Of a stretch of DNA of 64,000 nucleotides, positions 34,722 to 42,726 are shown piece by piece. The stretch is from positions 1 through 64,000 of the forward strand of contig NZ_BIML01000023.1 in NCBI RefSeq assembly GCF_004001065.1, in the 5' to 3' direction. The notes under the pieces are model-generated. The model was not told where the DNA came from, ran no database searches, and worked only from the letters and a program-made list of their open reading frames with translations. The DNA is from Paenibacillus xylaniclasticus. Its GTDB lineage: Bacteria > Bacillota > Bacilli > Paenibacillales > Paenibacillaceae. Within the stretch, counting starts at the first letter, position 1. Each line of letters begins with the position of its first letter. The translations under genes were made by a program, and so were the position numbers.

Positions 34722-36068
34722 TTGGACCATACGGAATTTATGCCGGGATCGATTATTACGAATTTGCTAATTGTTATTGTGCTCGTTATGCTGAACGCAT
34801 TTTTCGTCGCTGCGGAATTTGCGCTTGTGAAGGTGCGCCAGACCCGGTTGACACAGCTCGCGAACGAAGGCAACGTCCGCGCTCGTTATGCTTTGAAGGT
34901 GAATCGGAAGCTTGATGCTTATTTGTCTGCGACACAGCTTGGCATTACGCTAGCATCGCTCGGACTTGGCTGGGTAGGCGAGCCGGCGATATCGGAGTTG
35001 ATCGTCGAGCCGCTGCTGCATACGTTTGGCGTGACGGACCAGGTGCTCATTTCGACCTTGTCGGTCGTCATCGGTTTTATCGTCATCACGTTTATGCATA
35101 TCGTGCTCGGGGAGCTTGCACCGAAGTCGCTTGCCATTCAGAAGTCGGAGAGCGTCTCGTTATGGCTGTCTTGGCCATTAATGATGTTTTATCGGATTTT
35201 TCTGCCTGCGATCTGGCTCCTGAACAGTACCGCGAACGGGATGCTCCGGTTAATCGGCGTACAGCCTGCAACCGAACTGGAGGGTGTCCATACGGAAGAG
35301 GAGATTCGTATTCTGATGGACCAGAGCGCACAGAGCGGCGTTATTGATAAGGATGAGATGACGCTGTTCGATAATATATTCGAATTCTCGGACCGGCTGG
35401 CAAGAGAAGTCATGCTGCCGCGTACGGATATGGATTGTATTTATACCGATCAGCCGTATGACGAGATTATTAAGCACGTCTATGCAACGAAGCATACTCG
35501 GTACCCAGTCGGGATTGAAGATAAGGATCAGATTATCGGTTTCGTTCATATTACGGATCTGCTCACGGCAGACGGTCTGGGCAAGAAAGATATTCGTCAG
35601 TTTATTCGTCCGATTCTAAGCGTGCCTGAGTCGATGGAGATTAGCGACGTACTGAAGTTGATGCAGCGCAAGCATTCGCAGCTGGCCATCGTCGTCGACG
35701 AGTATGGAGGCACAGCGGGCATGCTGACGACGGAGCTTATTCTCGAAGAGATTGTTGGCGAAATCCATGATGAATTCGATACCGAGCAGCCGAGCGTCAT
35801 TGTGAAGGGCGACATAACATCTGTCGAGGGACGGATGCTGATCGAGGACGTCAACGATATGTTTGGTCTTGATATCGTGGACGAGGACGTCGATTCGATC
35901 GGGGGCTGGCTGTTTACAAGGCTGGAGGGCGTGCTTGTTCAAGGCTCACGCATTGCCTACGACAATTATTGGTTCGAGGTTGCGGAATGCGAGCCGCTGC
36001 GGGTACTGCGGGTAAATATTTATAAGCAGGAGGCCGAGTCAAAGTCAGATTCTGATTCCAGAGAATAG
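34722..36068 (+). CDS. CNNM/CBS-domain membrane protein (HlyC/CorC family)
   Basis: A 448-residue membrane protein of the CNNM-CBS-CorC_HlyC family, implicated in divalent-cation (Mg2+) efflux; often called hemolysin-like for historical reasons. Membrane domain with about four helices (10-185), two CBS domains (about 205-335; VMLPRTDMDCI and PVGIEDKDQIIGFVHI are typical), then the CorC-HlyC cap (about 350-435). The start is TTG 34722, ten bases after AAAGGAGA; the in-frame ATG 34740 lies too far from that site. A long hairpin terminator follows. The exact ion and direction of transport are inference. Confidence 0.9.
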   Translation: MDHTEFMPGSIITNLLIVIVLVMLNAFFVAAEFALVKVRQTRLTQLANEGNVRARYALKVNRKLDAYLSATQLGITLASLGLGWVGEPAISELIVEPLLHTFGVTDQVLISTLSVVIGFIVITFMHIVLGELAPKSLAIQKSESVSLWLSWPLMMFYRIFLPAIWLLNSTANGMLRLIGVQPATELEGVHTEEEIRILMDQSAQSGVIDKDEMTLFDNIFEFSDRLAREVMLPRTDMDCIYTDQPYDEIIKHVYATKHTRYPVGIEDKDQIIGFVHITDLLTADGLGKKDIRQFIRPILSVPESMEISDVLKLMQRKHSQLAIVVDEYGGTAGMLTTELILEEIVGEIHDEFDTEQPSVIVKGDITSVEGRMLIEDVNDMFGLDIVDEDVDSIGGWLFTRLEGVLVQGSRIAYDNYWFEVAECEPLRVLRVNIYKQEAESKSDSDSRE

Positions 36069-36084
36069 GCCTGCTGTAGTTGAA

Positions 36085-36144
36085 GAAACTCTCACTAATC
36101 GAATGAAGGCTTTGCCTTGTATTCGTCTAGGGAGAGTTTTTTTT
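36085..36144 (+). terminator. Long terminator after the CNNM/CBS gene
   Basis: AAACTCTC pairs with GAGAGTTT; inner pairs include CGAAT/ATTCG and AAGGC/GCCTT. A run of nine T follows. Confidence 0.85.
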
Positions 36145-36211
36145 TGTTCATCTTCGCGGGGAACATCGCTGACAGATAATAATTGCCTGGGAAATGAAAC
36201 CTTAATTCGGT

Positions 36212-36240
36212 ACTTAGGACATGCAGAGTCAACATACGAT
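36212..36240 (+). promoter_or_regulatory. Possible sigma-E promoter of cotJABC
   Basis: CATACGAT (36233-36240) closely matches the sigma-E -10 (CATACAnT). The -35 region is poor. It lies about 36 bases before cotJA, and cotJ is sigma-E dependent in B. subtilis. Confidence 0.4.
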
Positions 36241-36275
36241 GAAGGAGAGCGAATTCCATTAGGGAGGTAGCGCGA

Positions 36276-36563
36276 TTGAACTCAAGCCTGAATGCTAACC
36301 TGACCGCGAACGCAAACGTATATGCTCAGCCTTTTGTTGCAGGTGTGAGTCAGGCGGGATATCGGCAGTGGTATCCTTTTATCGGTCCATTCGATCCATG
36401 TCCGCCCGTGTACGTGAAGACGTATGTTGTGCCGCCCAATCAATATATCTCTTATCAGCCCATGAATTTGCCGCAATTCTCGCTGAGTGAAGCATTGAAG
36501 TTCGGAACGTTATGGCCTGCGTTATTCAGTCCGTATGAGTCGAAATCAGGCAAAGCGAGGTGA
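36276..36563 (+). CDS. cotJA: Spore coat-associated protein CotJA
   Basis: A 95-residue protein matching CotJA, with the conserved YPFIGPFDPCPP core (about 33-44) and aromatic/proline-rich composition. It begins with TTG 36276, eight bases after AGGGAGGT. In B. subtilis the cotJ genes are expressed in the mother cell and CotJA and CotJC enter the coat. The ribosome site of cotJB overlaps the end of this gene. The N-terminus (NSSLNANLTANANVYAQ) is longer and more repetitive than usual. Confidence 0.9.
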   Translation: MNSSLNANLTANANVYAQPFVAGVSQAGYRQWYPFIGPFDPCPPVYVKTYVVPPNQYISYQPMNLPQFSLSEALKFGTLWPALFSPYESKSGKAR

Positions 36564-36569
36564 GCTTCG

Positions 36570-36857
36570 TTGAGTGAACAGCAAGAGCAGATCGAGGAAC
36601 GTAAGCTGGACGAACAGTACTATCACAAGCTTCGCGAGCTGCAGGAGCTTGATTTTGCTCTCGTTGAGCTGACGCTGTATCTGGATACTCATCCGAATGA
36701 TTTGCATGCTCTGCAGCAATTTAATCAACTGGCGCAGCAGCGGCAGCAATGCGCGTATCAATTCGAGATGAAGTATGGACCACTGCTGCAGTTCGGCCAT
36801 AGTTACTCCCGGTTCCCGTGGCAGTGGTCGGAGCCGCCATGGCCTTGGCAAGTCTAA
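36570..36857 (+). CDS. cotJB: Spore coat protein CotJB
   Basis: A 95-residue member of the CotJB family: Glu/Gln-rich helix, then LQELDFALVELTLYLDTHPND and LQQFNQLAQQR, ending in the Trp/Pro-rich PWQWSEPPWPWQV. It starts with TTG 36570; GAGGTGA lies at the end of cotJA, so translation is coupled. It is the middle gene of cotJABC. Its molecular role is unknown; its partners are coat-associated. Confidence 0.92.
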   Translation: MSEQQEQIEERKLDEQYYHKLRELQELDFALVELTLYLDTHPNDLHALQQFNQLAQQRQQCAYQFEMKYGPLLQFGHSYSRFPWQWSEPPWPWQV

Positions 36858-36884
36858 TATCGAATCGGGAGGGGGCGCTCAAGC

Positions 36885-37454
36885 ATGTGGATATACGATA
36901 AAAAGCTGCAGTACCCAGTACGCGTCAGCAAGTGCGATCCGATGATGGCGAAGTTTCTGCTGGAGCAGTACGGAGGAGCGGACGGCGAATTGGCGGCTGC
37001 GCTTCGGTATTTGAACCAACGGTATTCGATTCCGGATAAAGTTATAGGGTTATTGACAGATATTGGGACTGAAGAATTTGCCCACCTCGAGATGATTGCG
37101 ACGATGGTGTATAAGCTAACGAAGGATGCGAGTGTAGAGCAGTTAAAAGCGGCGGGGCTGGGTGACAATTATGCGCAGCGCGACCATGCTTTATTTTATG
37201 CGAATTCCTCGGGTGTCCCATGGACGGCTGCCTATATCCAGGCCAAGGGCGACCCGCTTGCGGATTTGTACGAGGACATTGCGGCTGAGGAGAAGGCGCG
37301 TGCGACTTATCAATGGCTGATTGATATGACGGACGATGTCGATTTGCAGGACAGCTTAAAATTCCTTCGGGAGCGGGAGATTGTCCATGCACTCCGCTTC
37401 AAGGAAGCGGTGGAGATTATTAAGGAGGATCGGGCGACGAAGAAGGTGTTCTAG
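36885..37454 (+). CDS. cotJC: Spore coat protein CotJC, manganese-catalase family
   Basis: A 189-residue ferritin-like protein of the manganese-catalase family. The diiron/dimanganese ligands are visible in ELAAALRYLNQRY (Glu), GTEEFAHLEMIA (Glu and His) and DIAAEEKARATYQWL with a later His in REREIVHALRF. Peroxide dismutation in the spore coat is the likely activity; this is by family. GGGAGGGGG precedes the ATG. A terminator after the gene closes the cotJ operon. It is shorter than secreted or catalytic Mn-catalases, as expected for CotJC. Confidence 0.93.
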   Translation: MWIYDKKLQYPVRVSKCDPMMAKFLLEQYGGADGELAAALRYLNQRYSIPDKVIGLLTDIGTEEFAHLEMIATMVYKLTKDASVEQLKAAGLGDNYAQRDHALFYANSSGVPWTAAYIQAKGDPLADLYEDIAAEEKARATYQWLIDMTDDVDLQDSLKFLREREIVHALRFKEAVEIIKEDRATKKVF

Positions 37455-37497
37455 GCGTTCTTGAAGGTGTGGAATATTCGAAGGGCACATATGAAGG

Positions 37498-37525
37498 AAA
37501 AGTCATCCATAGGGTGACTTTTTTG
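37498..37525 (+). terminator. Terminator of the cotJ operon
   Basis: AAGTCATCC pairs with GGGTGACTT (G-T pairs allowed) around loop ATA, followed by six T. Confidence 0.8.
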
Positions 37526-37579
37526 TTTGGCCTTGACGCACGGGTAGATAACGAAGTTCCCTTTATGACAAGTGGCTCT

Positions 37580-37599
37580 CTACATTGTTAACAATGTAG
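37580..37599. promoter_or_regulatory. Perfect 20-bp palindrome, candidate operator
   Basis: CTACATTGTTAACAATGTAG reads identically on both strands, with core TTGTTAACAA. It lies about 47 bases before the -10 of the following small gene. No regulator is recognisable from the motif. Confidence 0.5.
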
Positions 37600-37645
37600 G
37601 GGTAAATCTTTAATTTGCTAGGTTATTCCTCATTTTTTTTCATTC

Positions 37646-37651
37646 TATAAT
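37646..37651 (+). promoter_or_regulatory. Probable -10 of the small unknown gene
   Basis: TATAAT, 71 bases before the TTG start. The -35 at 17-base spacing is weak (TTATTC). Confidence 0.45.
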
Positions 37652-37721
37652 ATGCATATAAATCTAAAAATACAAAAGGCGTGTAAAGAGAAAAACTACT
37701 ATACCGGGGGAGAAATACGAT

Positions 37722-37922
37722 TTGTTTACCATCTATGATCATCGCTACAAATCGTACGAAGGGATGGTTGCTTCACCGGATCATCAGGTCACCGCATCGA
37801 CAGTACTTGATGTAATCCGGATTATCCGTGAATATGGAGTGATCTCGATTTACGGTAAGGACGAAATGATCATCACTCGATTGCAATTCAAAGCGGTTAT
37901 GGAAAGCATAAGCGCGCATTAA
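37722..37922 (+). CDS. Small protein of unknown function
   Basis: A 66-residue protein starting with TTG 37722, about ten bases after GGGGGAG. It begins FTIYDHRYKSYEGMVASPDH and ends ITRLQFKAVMESISAH. It has no Cys, signal peptide or membrane helix; secondary structure looks like a beta hairpin followed by helices and a short strand. The frame has coding-like composition, its own -10, an upstream palindrome and its own terminator, so expression is credible. I recognise no family. Confidence 0.7.
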   Translation: MFTIYDHRYKSYEGMVASPDHQVTASTVLDVIRIIREYGVISIYGKDEMIITRLQFKAVMESISAH

Positions 37923-37956
37923 TGATCCTTACAACAAGGTATACCTGCATAAGAGA

Positions 37957-37993
37957 AGCTTGTCCTGCATAACTGGCAGAACAAGCTTTTTTT
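37957..37993 (+). terminator. Terminator after the small unknown gene
   Basis: AAGCTTGTC-CTGC pairs with GCAG-ACAAGCTT, followed by seven T. Confidence 0.85.
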
Positions 37994-38007
37994 ATTCGAT
38001 GGATCCG

Positions 38008-38430
38008 TCAGCTCACCCATCTATAAATTTTAATATCGACTCCTGATTCAGTTGGGATGCCTTCCCCTAGAAAGAGATCATGATTTAAAAATGACAACGC
38101 TTTACTGTTCGTAATTAACTTAGGGTAGGTACGAAACATAGCATCCTTCCACTTTATGTTGGCATCGCCGTTATTTTCGATATAGATTCGACAGGCTTGG
38201 CCCTCATGATCGGTTCCTTCAAGCATATATCTTGCCGATAACGTATGGCGTTCGCCGGACTTGCCGATGATTTGGGTATCGATCCCGCCGTCGAGCACCT
38301 TTCCTTGAAAATACTTCCCCGTAACATTTCCTGAGAAAGAGATCATCACGACGGTATCTCCAATCTCATTGTGCAAATCGATCGACTGCTCGATCTTGAC
38401 ATGAACCGTGAAGATTTCTTCTAATTCCAT
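38008..38430 (-). CDS. DUF3237 family protein
   Basis: A 140-residue soluble beta-barrel-type protein matching DUF3237/UPF0311: MELEEIFTVHVKI start, the FSGNVTGKYFQGKVLDGGIDTQ stretch (in part GNVTGKYFQGKVLDGG), then SARYMLEGTDHEG and a C-terminal end in YRWVS. Function is unknown; the family often accompanies carbohydrate or aromatic catabolism genes. The start is ATG 38430, with GAGGTG six bases upstream; the GTG at 38439 is part of that site. It follows the hydrolase gene by 21 bases, so they form one unit. Confidence 0.8.
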   Translation of the reverse strand: MELEEIFTVHVKIEQSIDLHNEIGDTVVMISFSGNVTGKYFQGKVLDGGIDTQIIGKSGERHTLSARYMLEGTDHEGQACRIYIENNGDANIKWKDAMFRTYPKLITNSKALSFLNHDLFLGEGIPTESGVDIKIYRWVS

Positions 38431-38451
38431 TCTCGACACCTCGCAGTATTG

Positions 38452-39399
38452 TTAGTCGACCTCATGCTGGAACGGAGGCCTTTCGATAATCGGTCGATAC
38501 AAGTTAGAGGATAAGAACCGTTCGGTAATGTCTAGCACTTGAGGATTCCAGACCCCGATCCCATGATCGGCCCCCGTAACCTTGTAAAAGAACGCCTTAT
38601 GCCCATGTGCCTTGAGCGCTTTGTACATCTCGATACTCTGGTTCACATGAACGATTCCATCGCTGTCTCCATGGATAATGAGAAACGGCGGAAGTTCTTT
38701 ATCCATATTCTGGTGGAGAGGACTCGCCTTCTTCGCCAGCTCTAAATGATCTTTCACTCTTCCTCCAACGAATAAGCCTTCAGGAGCATCTGCTGCATCA
38801 TGGTCAAGAATATCGTTATATCTCCCTAGCGAAAGAAGATCGGAGACTCCGTAGTAATCAACAACAGCGCTGACCTCGTCCGATTGTTCGCTATAAAGAC
38901 CGTTATTATATTCGCCAATAGTGAGCCCTGTCATTAAGGCAAGATGGCCCCCCGACGAATCGCCCCATACAGCGACCCGCTGCGGATCGACCCCATACTG
39001 CTCTGCGTGCTTGCGCATGTAGCGGATCGCACATTTGACGTCCTCAACTGCAGCCGGGAATGGGGCGATATCGGTATCTCGAATTTCAACGCTAGCAATA
39101 ACATATCCCTTCGCTGCCAGATGGCATAGATTCGGTATTCCGGTGTATAGGTCCTGCTGTCTCCATGCCGAGCCTTGAACGAATACGACTAGAGGAAATA
39201 ACTGTCCGGCACGCTGCGGAATGATGAGTTGAAGTCTTCTTACGATATCGCCATATTGAGCATAGACGACATCAGGCTGATACGAGCAAGAGTAATAGCT
39301 TCCTCGTTCGGCATACTCGCCATAAATGATCTGAGTTCCTTCTGGCGTTTCGTTGGCTGCAATAGCGGCTGCTTTTTTATCCATTCTTGTATTCCACAT
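38452..39399 (-). CDS. Alpha/beta hydrolase (esterase/lipase-like)
   Basis: A 315-residue cytosolic alpha/beta-hydrolase of the acetyl-esterase/BD-FAE-like type. Nucleophile Ser lies in VAVWGDSSGGHLAL, the acid in IIHGDSDGIVHV and the His in VTGADHGIG; an oxyanion-type FVQGSAW loop precedes. Likely substrates are acyl esters on sugars, but this is inference from the neighbours. No ribosome site fits ATG 39399 exactly, because AAAGG abuts it; ATG 39384 is an alternative start. It lies between araC-type regulator and DUF3237 genes on the same strand, probably as one operon. Confidence 0.85.
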   Translation of the reverse strand: MWNTRMDKKAAAIAANETPEGTQIIYGEYAERGSYYSCSYQPDVVYAQYGDIVRRLQLIIPQRAGQLFPLVVFVQGSAWRQQDLYTGIPNLCHLAAKGYVIASVEIRDTDIAPFPAAVEDVKCAIRYMRKHAEQYGVDPQRVAVWGDSSGGHLALMTGLTIGEYNNGLYSEQSDEVSAVVDYYGVSDLLSLGRYNDILDHDAADAPEGLFVGGRVKDHLELAKKASPLHQNMDKELPPFLIIHGDSDGIVHVNQSIEMYKALKAHGHKAFFYKVTGADHGIGVWNPQVLDITERFLSSNLYRPIIERPPFQHEVD

Positions 39400-39441
39400 C
39401 CTTTAGCATATTCATATTCTCTTTCTCGTAATTAAAAAACG

Positions 39442-40209
39442 TTACTGACCACGAAATTGATTGGGGGATAGACCGTATTTCTCCTTGAATGCACGGTGAA
39501 AATAAGGATAGCTGTTAAAACCGCAATCAAAAGCGATCTGCTCGAGCTTCAGCGGCGTATGCTTCATCTTCTCTACCGCCATCGAGAGACGGACGTCGAG
39601 TGTATACCGGATGATCGTCGTGCCGCTGCCTTCCCGGAACAGATGTACGGCGCGCGATACGCTTAGCCCTACATGACGCGCAACGTCATCGATTCGAAAA
39701 GGAGTCGCGGCATGCTCTTCTATGAACCGCTTCATTTGAGTAATTTTGTACGGCTCGTTCGATTCCTTGATCGCTCGGTCGAGGCATAGACATAACGATT
39801 GAAGCAGATAGCCGCTCAGCTCATTCGAATCATGTGACATGCTGCGATTCTCGAATACCATCTGCCGCCACAGCGTTACGATCCGATCATCAGGATTTAT
39901 CCGGACATGATTGCGGCGCTCATTTCGATTCCACCATTGATCCAGCCAGTCTCCCCGGCAAAATAAGTAATAATCGGCGCTGACCGTTCCTTGCAAGTCT
40001 TGTTCTTCGATTCGAAGCTCGTATGGATCGCCTGGTTTAAATAGGAGCAGGCTGCCTGGCGTAACGTCGATCATATTGCCCTCGACAAGCGCGCGTCCAT
40101 GACCTTCCGTCTGCAGACGAAATAGATAAGTTGTAAGAGCGGCTTGCTTCTGGGTCGGCATTGGCGCTGCATGTCTTGAATAACCGCAGCTTAACAGTTC
40201 GGTGTTCAT
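39442..40209 (-). CDS. AraC-family transcriptional regulator
   Basis: A 255-residue regulator with an N-terminal cupin-like sensing domain (about 1-140, with a VTPGSLLLFKPGDPYEL strand pair) and a C-terminal two-HTH AraC domain (about 160-255): FRIDDVARHVGLSVSRAVHLF and LEQIAFDCGFNSYPYFHRAFK. The start is ATG 40209 after TTGGAGGA; the longer frame to 40254 lacks a ribosome site. It is divergent from the isomerase/dehydrogenase pair and probably controls both sides. The ligand is likely a sugar or sugar acid, not determined. Confidence 0.92.
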   Translation of the reverse strand: MNTELLSCGYSRHAAPMPTQKQAALTTYLFRLQTEGHGRALVEGNMIDVTPGSLLLFKPGDPYELRIEEQDLQGTVSADYYLFCRGDWLDQWWNRNERRNHVRINPDDRIVTLWRQMVFENRSMSHDSNELSGYLLQSLCLCLDRAIKESNEPYKITQMKRFIEEHAATPFRIDDVARHVGLSVSRAVHLFREGSGTTIIRYTLDVRLSMAVEKMKHTPLKLEQIAFDCGFNSYPYFHRAFKEKYGLSPNQFRGQ

Positions 40210-40304
40210 GTTGTCCTCCAAGACTTTTAGCCAAATAAGTGAACTGTCAATCACATTATGTATGTCCTTACGTGAAGTTTATCCCTACAATAAATAATGA
40301 AATA

Positions 40305-40318
40305 AGCTAACGCTTACA
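40305..40318. promoter_or_regulatory. Candidate catabolite-responsive (cre-like) or operator site
   Basis: Read on the minus strand, TGTAAGCGTTAGCT matches the cre consensus TGWAANCGNTNWCA at all but two fixed positions. It includes the inverted repeat TAAGC-TAAC-GCTTA and lies 24-37 bases before the isomerase start. Confidence 0.4.
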
Positions 40319-40341
40319 TTCTATAGGAAGAAGGTCTTGCA

Positions 40342-41124
40342 ATGCAACGGATGGGAATTGGCGTTCAGCTATATACGCTGCGCGATGAGATGGAGAAAGA
40401 CGTACCGGGCACGCTTCGTAAGGTTGCCGAATTAGGCTTTGAAGGTGTCGAGTTTGCAGGATACTTCAATATACCAGCAGATCAGATGCGTGCGCTGCTA
40501 GATGAGAACGGACTGAAGGCGTTTAGTACGCATGTAGATTTGACACGTTTTAAGAAAGACCTCCAGGGAGAAATTGAATATGCTAAAGTAATAGGCGCTC
40601 AATATATACCTTGCTCATTCATTCAGCCGGAGGATCGTCAGCATCCGGAAGACTGGAGCGGCATTTTCGATTTCCTTCTAACGGTGGCCGAGGAGGTTAG
40701 CAAGGAAGGCTTGCAATTCTGCTACCATAATCATGAATTCGAATTTGAGACGAAGTTGGATGGCGTGAGCGTATATGACAAGCTGTTCGCTACTATCGAC
40801 GGGAAGATTATGCAATCCGAGCTAGACGTTTGCTGGGTGCAATATGCGAAGGAAGATCCGATCTCGCTTATCCGTCAATTGTCTGGCCGTATCCCGCTGC
40901 TGCATACGAAAGATTTTAAACGCGGTGAAGATAATAGCATGATTACGCTGCAGCTTGGCCAAGGAGAGGTCGATCTGCTATCTGTACTTGAAGAGGCGAG
41001 TCGAGCAGGAGTGCAGTGGCTTGTCGTCGAACAAGATTATTGCCAGAATCCACCGTTCGAGAGCGTTGAGGCGAGCTTGAATTGGCTGAAACAACATTAC
41101 TTAACGAGAGTGGGTGTGTGTTAG
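40342..41124 (+). CDS. Sugar phosphate isomerase/epimerase-like TIM-barrel protein
   Basis: A 260-residue AP-endonuclease-2-like TIM barrel of the IolE/xylose-isomerase-like superfamily. Typical features are IGVQLYTLRDE at the N-terminus, the metal-ligand Glu and His residues in VEFAGYF, FCYHNHEFEF, SELDVCWVQYA, LLHTKDF and WLVVEQDY. The exact sugar is unknown. GAAGAAGG precedes the ATG. It is followed directly by a Gfo/Idh oxidoreductase; this pair is a common unit for oxidation and isomerisation of sugars or inositols. It is divergent from the AraC gene, which probably regulates it. Confidence 0.88.
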   Translation: MQRMGIGVQLYTLRDEMEKDVPGTLRKVAELGFEGVEFAGYFNIPADQMRALLDENGLKAFSTHVDLTRFKKDLQGEIEYAKVIGAQYIPCSFIQPEDRQHPEDWSGIFDFLLTVAEEVSKEGLQFCYHNHEFEFETKLDGVSVYDKLFATIDGKIMQSELDVCWVQYAKEDPISLIRQLSGRIPLLHTKDFKRGEDNSMITLQLGQGEVDLLSVLEEASRAGVQWLVVEQDYCQNPPFESVEASLNWLKQHYLTRVGVC

Positions 41125-41125
41125 A

Positions 41126-42151
41126 ATGTCACAACTGCTTAGAGTGGCTGTTATCGGCTGCGGCGCGATTGCAGTCCGCCGACATATTCCTGAATATGCG
41201 AACAATCCGAATGTGAAACTGGTCGCTTTCGCGGACCCTGTCATTGAACGTGCACAAGAGCTTGCGAATCAATACAATGCGAAAGCCTATAGCGACTATG
41301 AGCAGTTGCTAGCTGAAGTGGAAGTAGATGCTGTCAGTGTATGTACGCCGAACTATCTTCATGCTCCAGCGACGATCGCTGCTGCAAAGGCAGGGGCGCA
41401 TGTGCTTGTCGAGAAGCCGATGGCGACTAGCAGGCAGGAAGCGCTTGATATGATCGAGGCAGCGAAGGCAAATGGTGTTATGCTGATGGTCGGCCACAAT
41501 CAACGTCTGATGCCTCCACATGTGAAGGCGAAAGAAGTGCTTCAATCGGGCCGTCTGGGCAAAGTCATCTCGTTCCGTACGTCATTCGGACATCCAGGTC
41601 CGGAGGGTTGGAGCATTGACGGCCGTAACAGCTGGTTCTTCCGTAAAGAGGAAGCGGTTATGGGCGCAATGGGCGACCTTGGCGTGCATAAATCGGACTT
41701 GATCCGTTGGCTGCTCGATGACGAGGTAGCAGACGTTGCGGCATTCGTCGGTACGCTTCATAAGGAAGATACAGCCGTCGACGACAACGCCACTTGTATT
41801 CTTCGGATGAAGAGCGGTGCAATTGGCACCCTCGTCGCAAGCTGGACATACTACCGCGGAGAAGATAACTCGACCATTCTGTGGTGTGAGAACGGCGTTT
41901 TGAAAATCGGTACCGATCCGGAGCGTCAAGTGATTGTCGAGCTGCGCGATGGAACAAGCGAAAGCATTGAGGCAGGAGCGATCTCGACGAACGAGAAGCA
42001 GCTGCCAAGCTTCGTAATCGATGAATTCGTAAACTGCATCATTCATAATCAAGCGCCATCGATTTCCGGCGAAGAGGGCCTTCGTTCGCTGCAAGTCATT
42101 CTGGCCGCTTTCGAATCTCAAGAGACTGGCAGAGTCGTTCCGGTACAATAG
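41126..42151 (+). CDS. Gfo/Idh/MocA-family oxidoreductase
   Basis: A 341-residue NAD(P)-dependent sugar dehydrogenase. The Rossmann motif VIGCGAIAVRRH (about 9-20) is followed by the EKPMA motif with the conserved catalytic Lys, VGHNQRLMP and the GDLGVHKSDLIRWL region carrying the conserved His. Length is typical. The start is ATG 41126, one base after the stop of the isomerase gene, with only a weak ribosome site, so coupling is likely. A strong hairpin follows. The substrate (a myo-inositol or glucoside-like sugar) is inferred from the family alone. Confidence 0.92.
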   Translation: MSQLLRVAVIGCGAIAVRRHIPEYANNPNVKLVAFADPVIERAQELANQYNAKAYSDYEQLLAEVEVDAVSVCTPNYLHAPATIAAAKAGAHVLVEKPMATSRQEALDMIEAAKANGVMLMVGHNQRLMPPHVKAKEVLQSGRLGKVISFRTSFGHPGPEGWSIDGRNSWFFRKEEAVMGAMGDLGVHKSDLIRWLLDDEVADVAAFVGTLHKEDTAVDDNATCILRMKSGAIGTLVASWTYYRGEDNSTILWCENGVLKIGTDPERQVIVELRDGTSESIEAGAISTNEKQLPSFVIDEFVNCIIHNQAPSISGEEGLRSLQVILAAFESQETGRVVPVQ

Positions 42152-42164
42152 AATGATTATATTT

Positions 42165-42220
42165 GCAGGCAGCCGCCAAGCTGATTGTCATCAGCTACTG
42201 CGGCTGTCTGCTTGAGTTTA
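42165..42220 (+). terminator. Strong hairpin after the Gfo/Idh gene
   Basis: GCAGGCAGCCGC pairs with GCGGCTGTCTGC (one G-T pair) and inner AGCTGAT pairs with ATCAGCT. The T-run is weak (TTGAGTTT). It lies between convergent genes. Confidence 0.65.
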
Positions 42221-42246
42221 TCCCTACCAATCTCATATTCGCCTCG

Positions 42247-42726
42247 TTATATTAAAATTCCCCCGCTGTACGTAAGTTCGTATACGATTTCTCCATGCCT
42301 CTCAATTCGTTCTGCGCCGCTGAACTTGTCGAAGCTGCCTGTATTATCATTCATATATAAGAATCCGTCATGCTCGTAATAGTTAGGTCCGCGGTACACC
42401 GAGTTTGTATTTCCATGAGCCAGGGCTTGTCTGAGGAATGCGTATACCTTGGCATTATCCTCCCACGATTTCGGCTTGATGATGCCGCCTGAATAGACCA
42501 AAGACCAAACGGGGCTTTGCTCGACCTGAACCGTTTCTTGTCCAGCGCAGAACAACATGCCGAAATAAATATTTCGATAGAAAAAAGGGCCTCTTCGGTA
42601 TTCCAGCTGCTTAGACCCGATCCATAGCGGGAGTACGCAGGCTCCGTCGCCATTCGCTGTGCAAGTATGCTTCTTAGCTTCGTTAAGAAATTCTACCAAC
42701 TTTTCATAAGCTGCTGCTGGTTCCAA
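42247..42726 (-). CDS. DUF5680-like protein
   Basis: A 159-residue soluble protein resembling DUF5680: an N-terminal helix (LVEFLNEAKKHT), then SKQLEYRRGPFFYRNIYFG, LFCAGQETVQ, PVWSLVYSGG and a late YELTYSGGILI. Function is unknown; the family is sometimes fused to HTH domains, which are absent here. The start is TTG 42726, with GGAGGAAA about six bases upstream on the minus strand. It is monocistronic, converging on the Gfo/Idh gene. Confidence 0.7.
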   Translation of the reverse strand: MEPAAAYEKLVEFLNEAKKHTCTANGDGACVLPLWIGSKQLEYRRGPFFYRNIYFGMLFCAGQETVQVEQSPVWSLVYSGGIIKPKSWEDNAKVYAFLRQALAHGNTNSVYRGPNYYEHDGFLYMNDNTGSFDKFSGAERIERHGEIVYELTYSGGILI

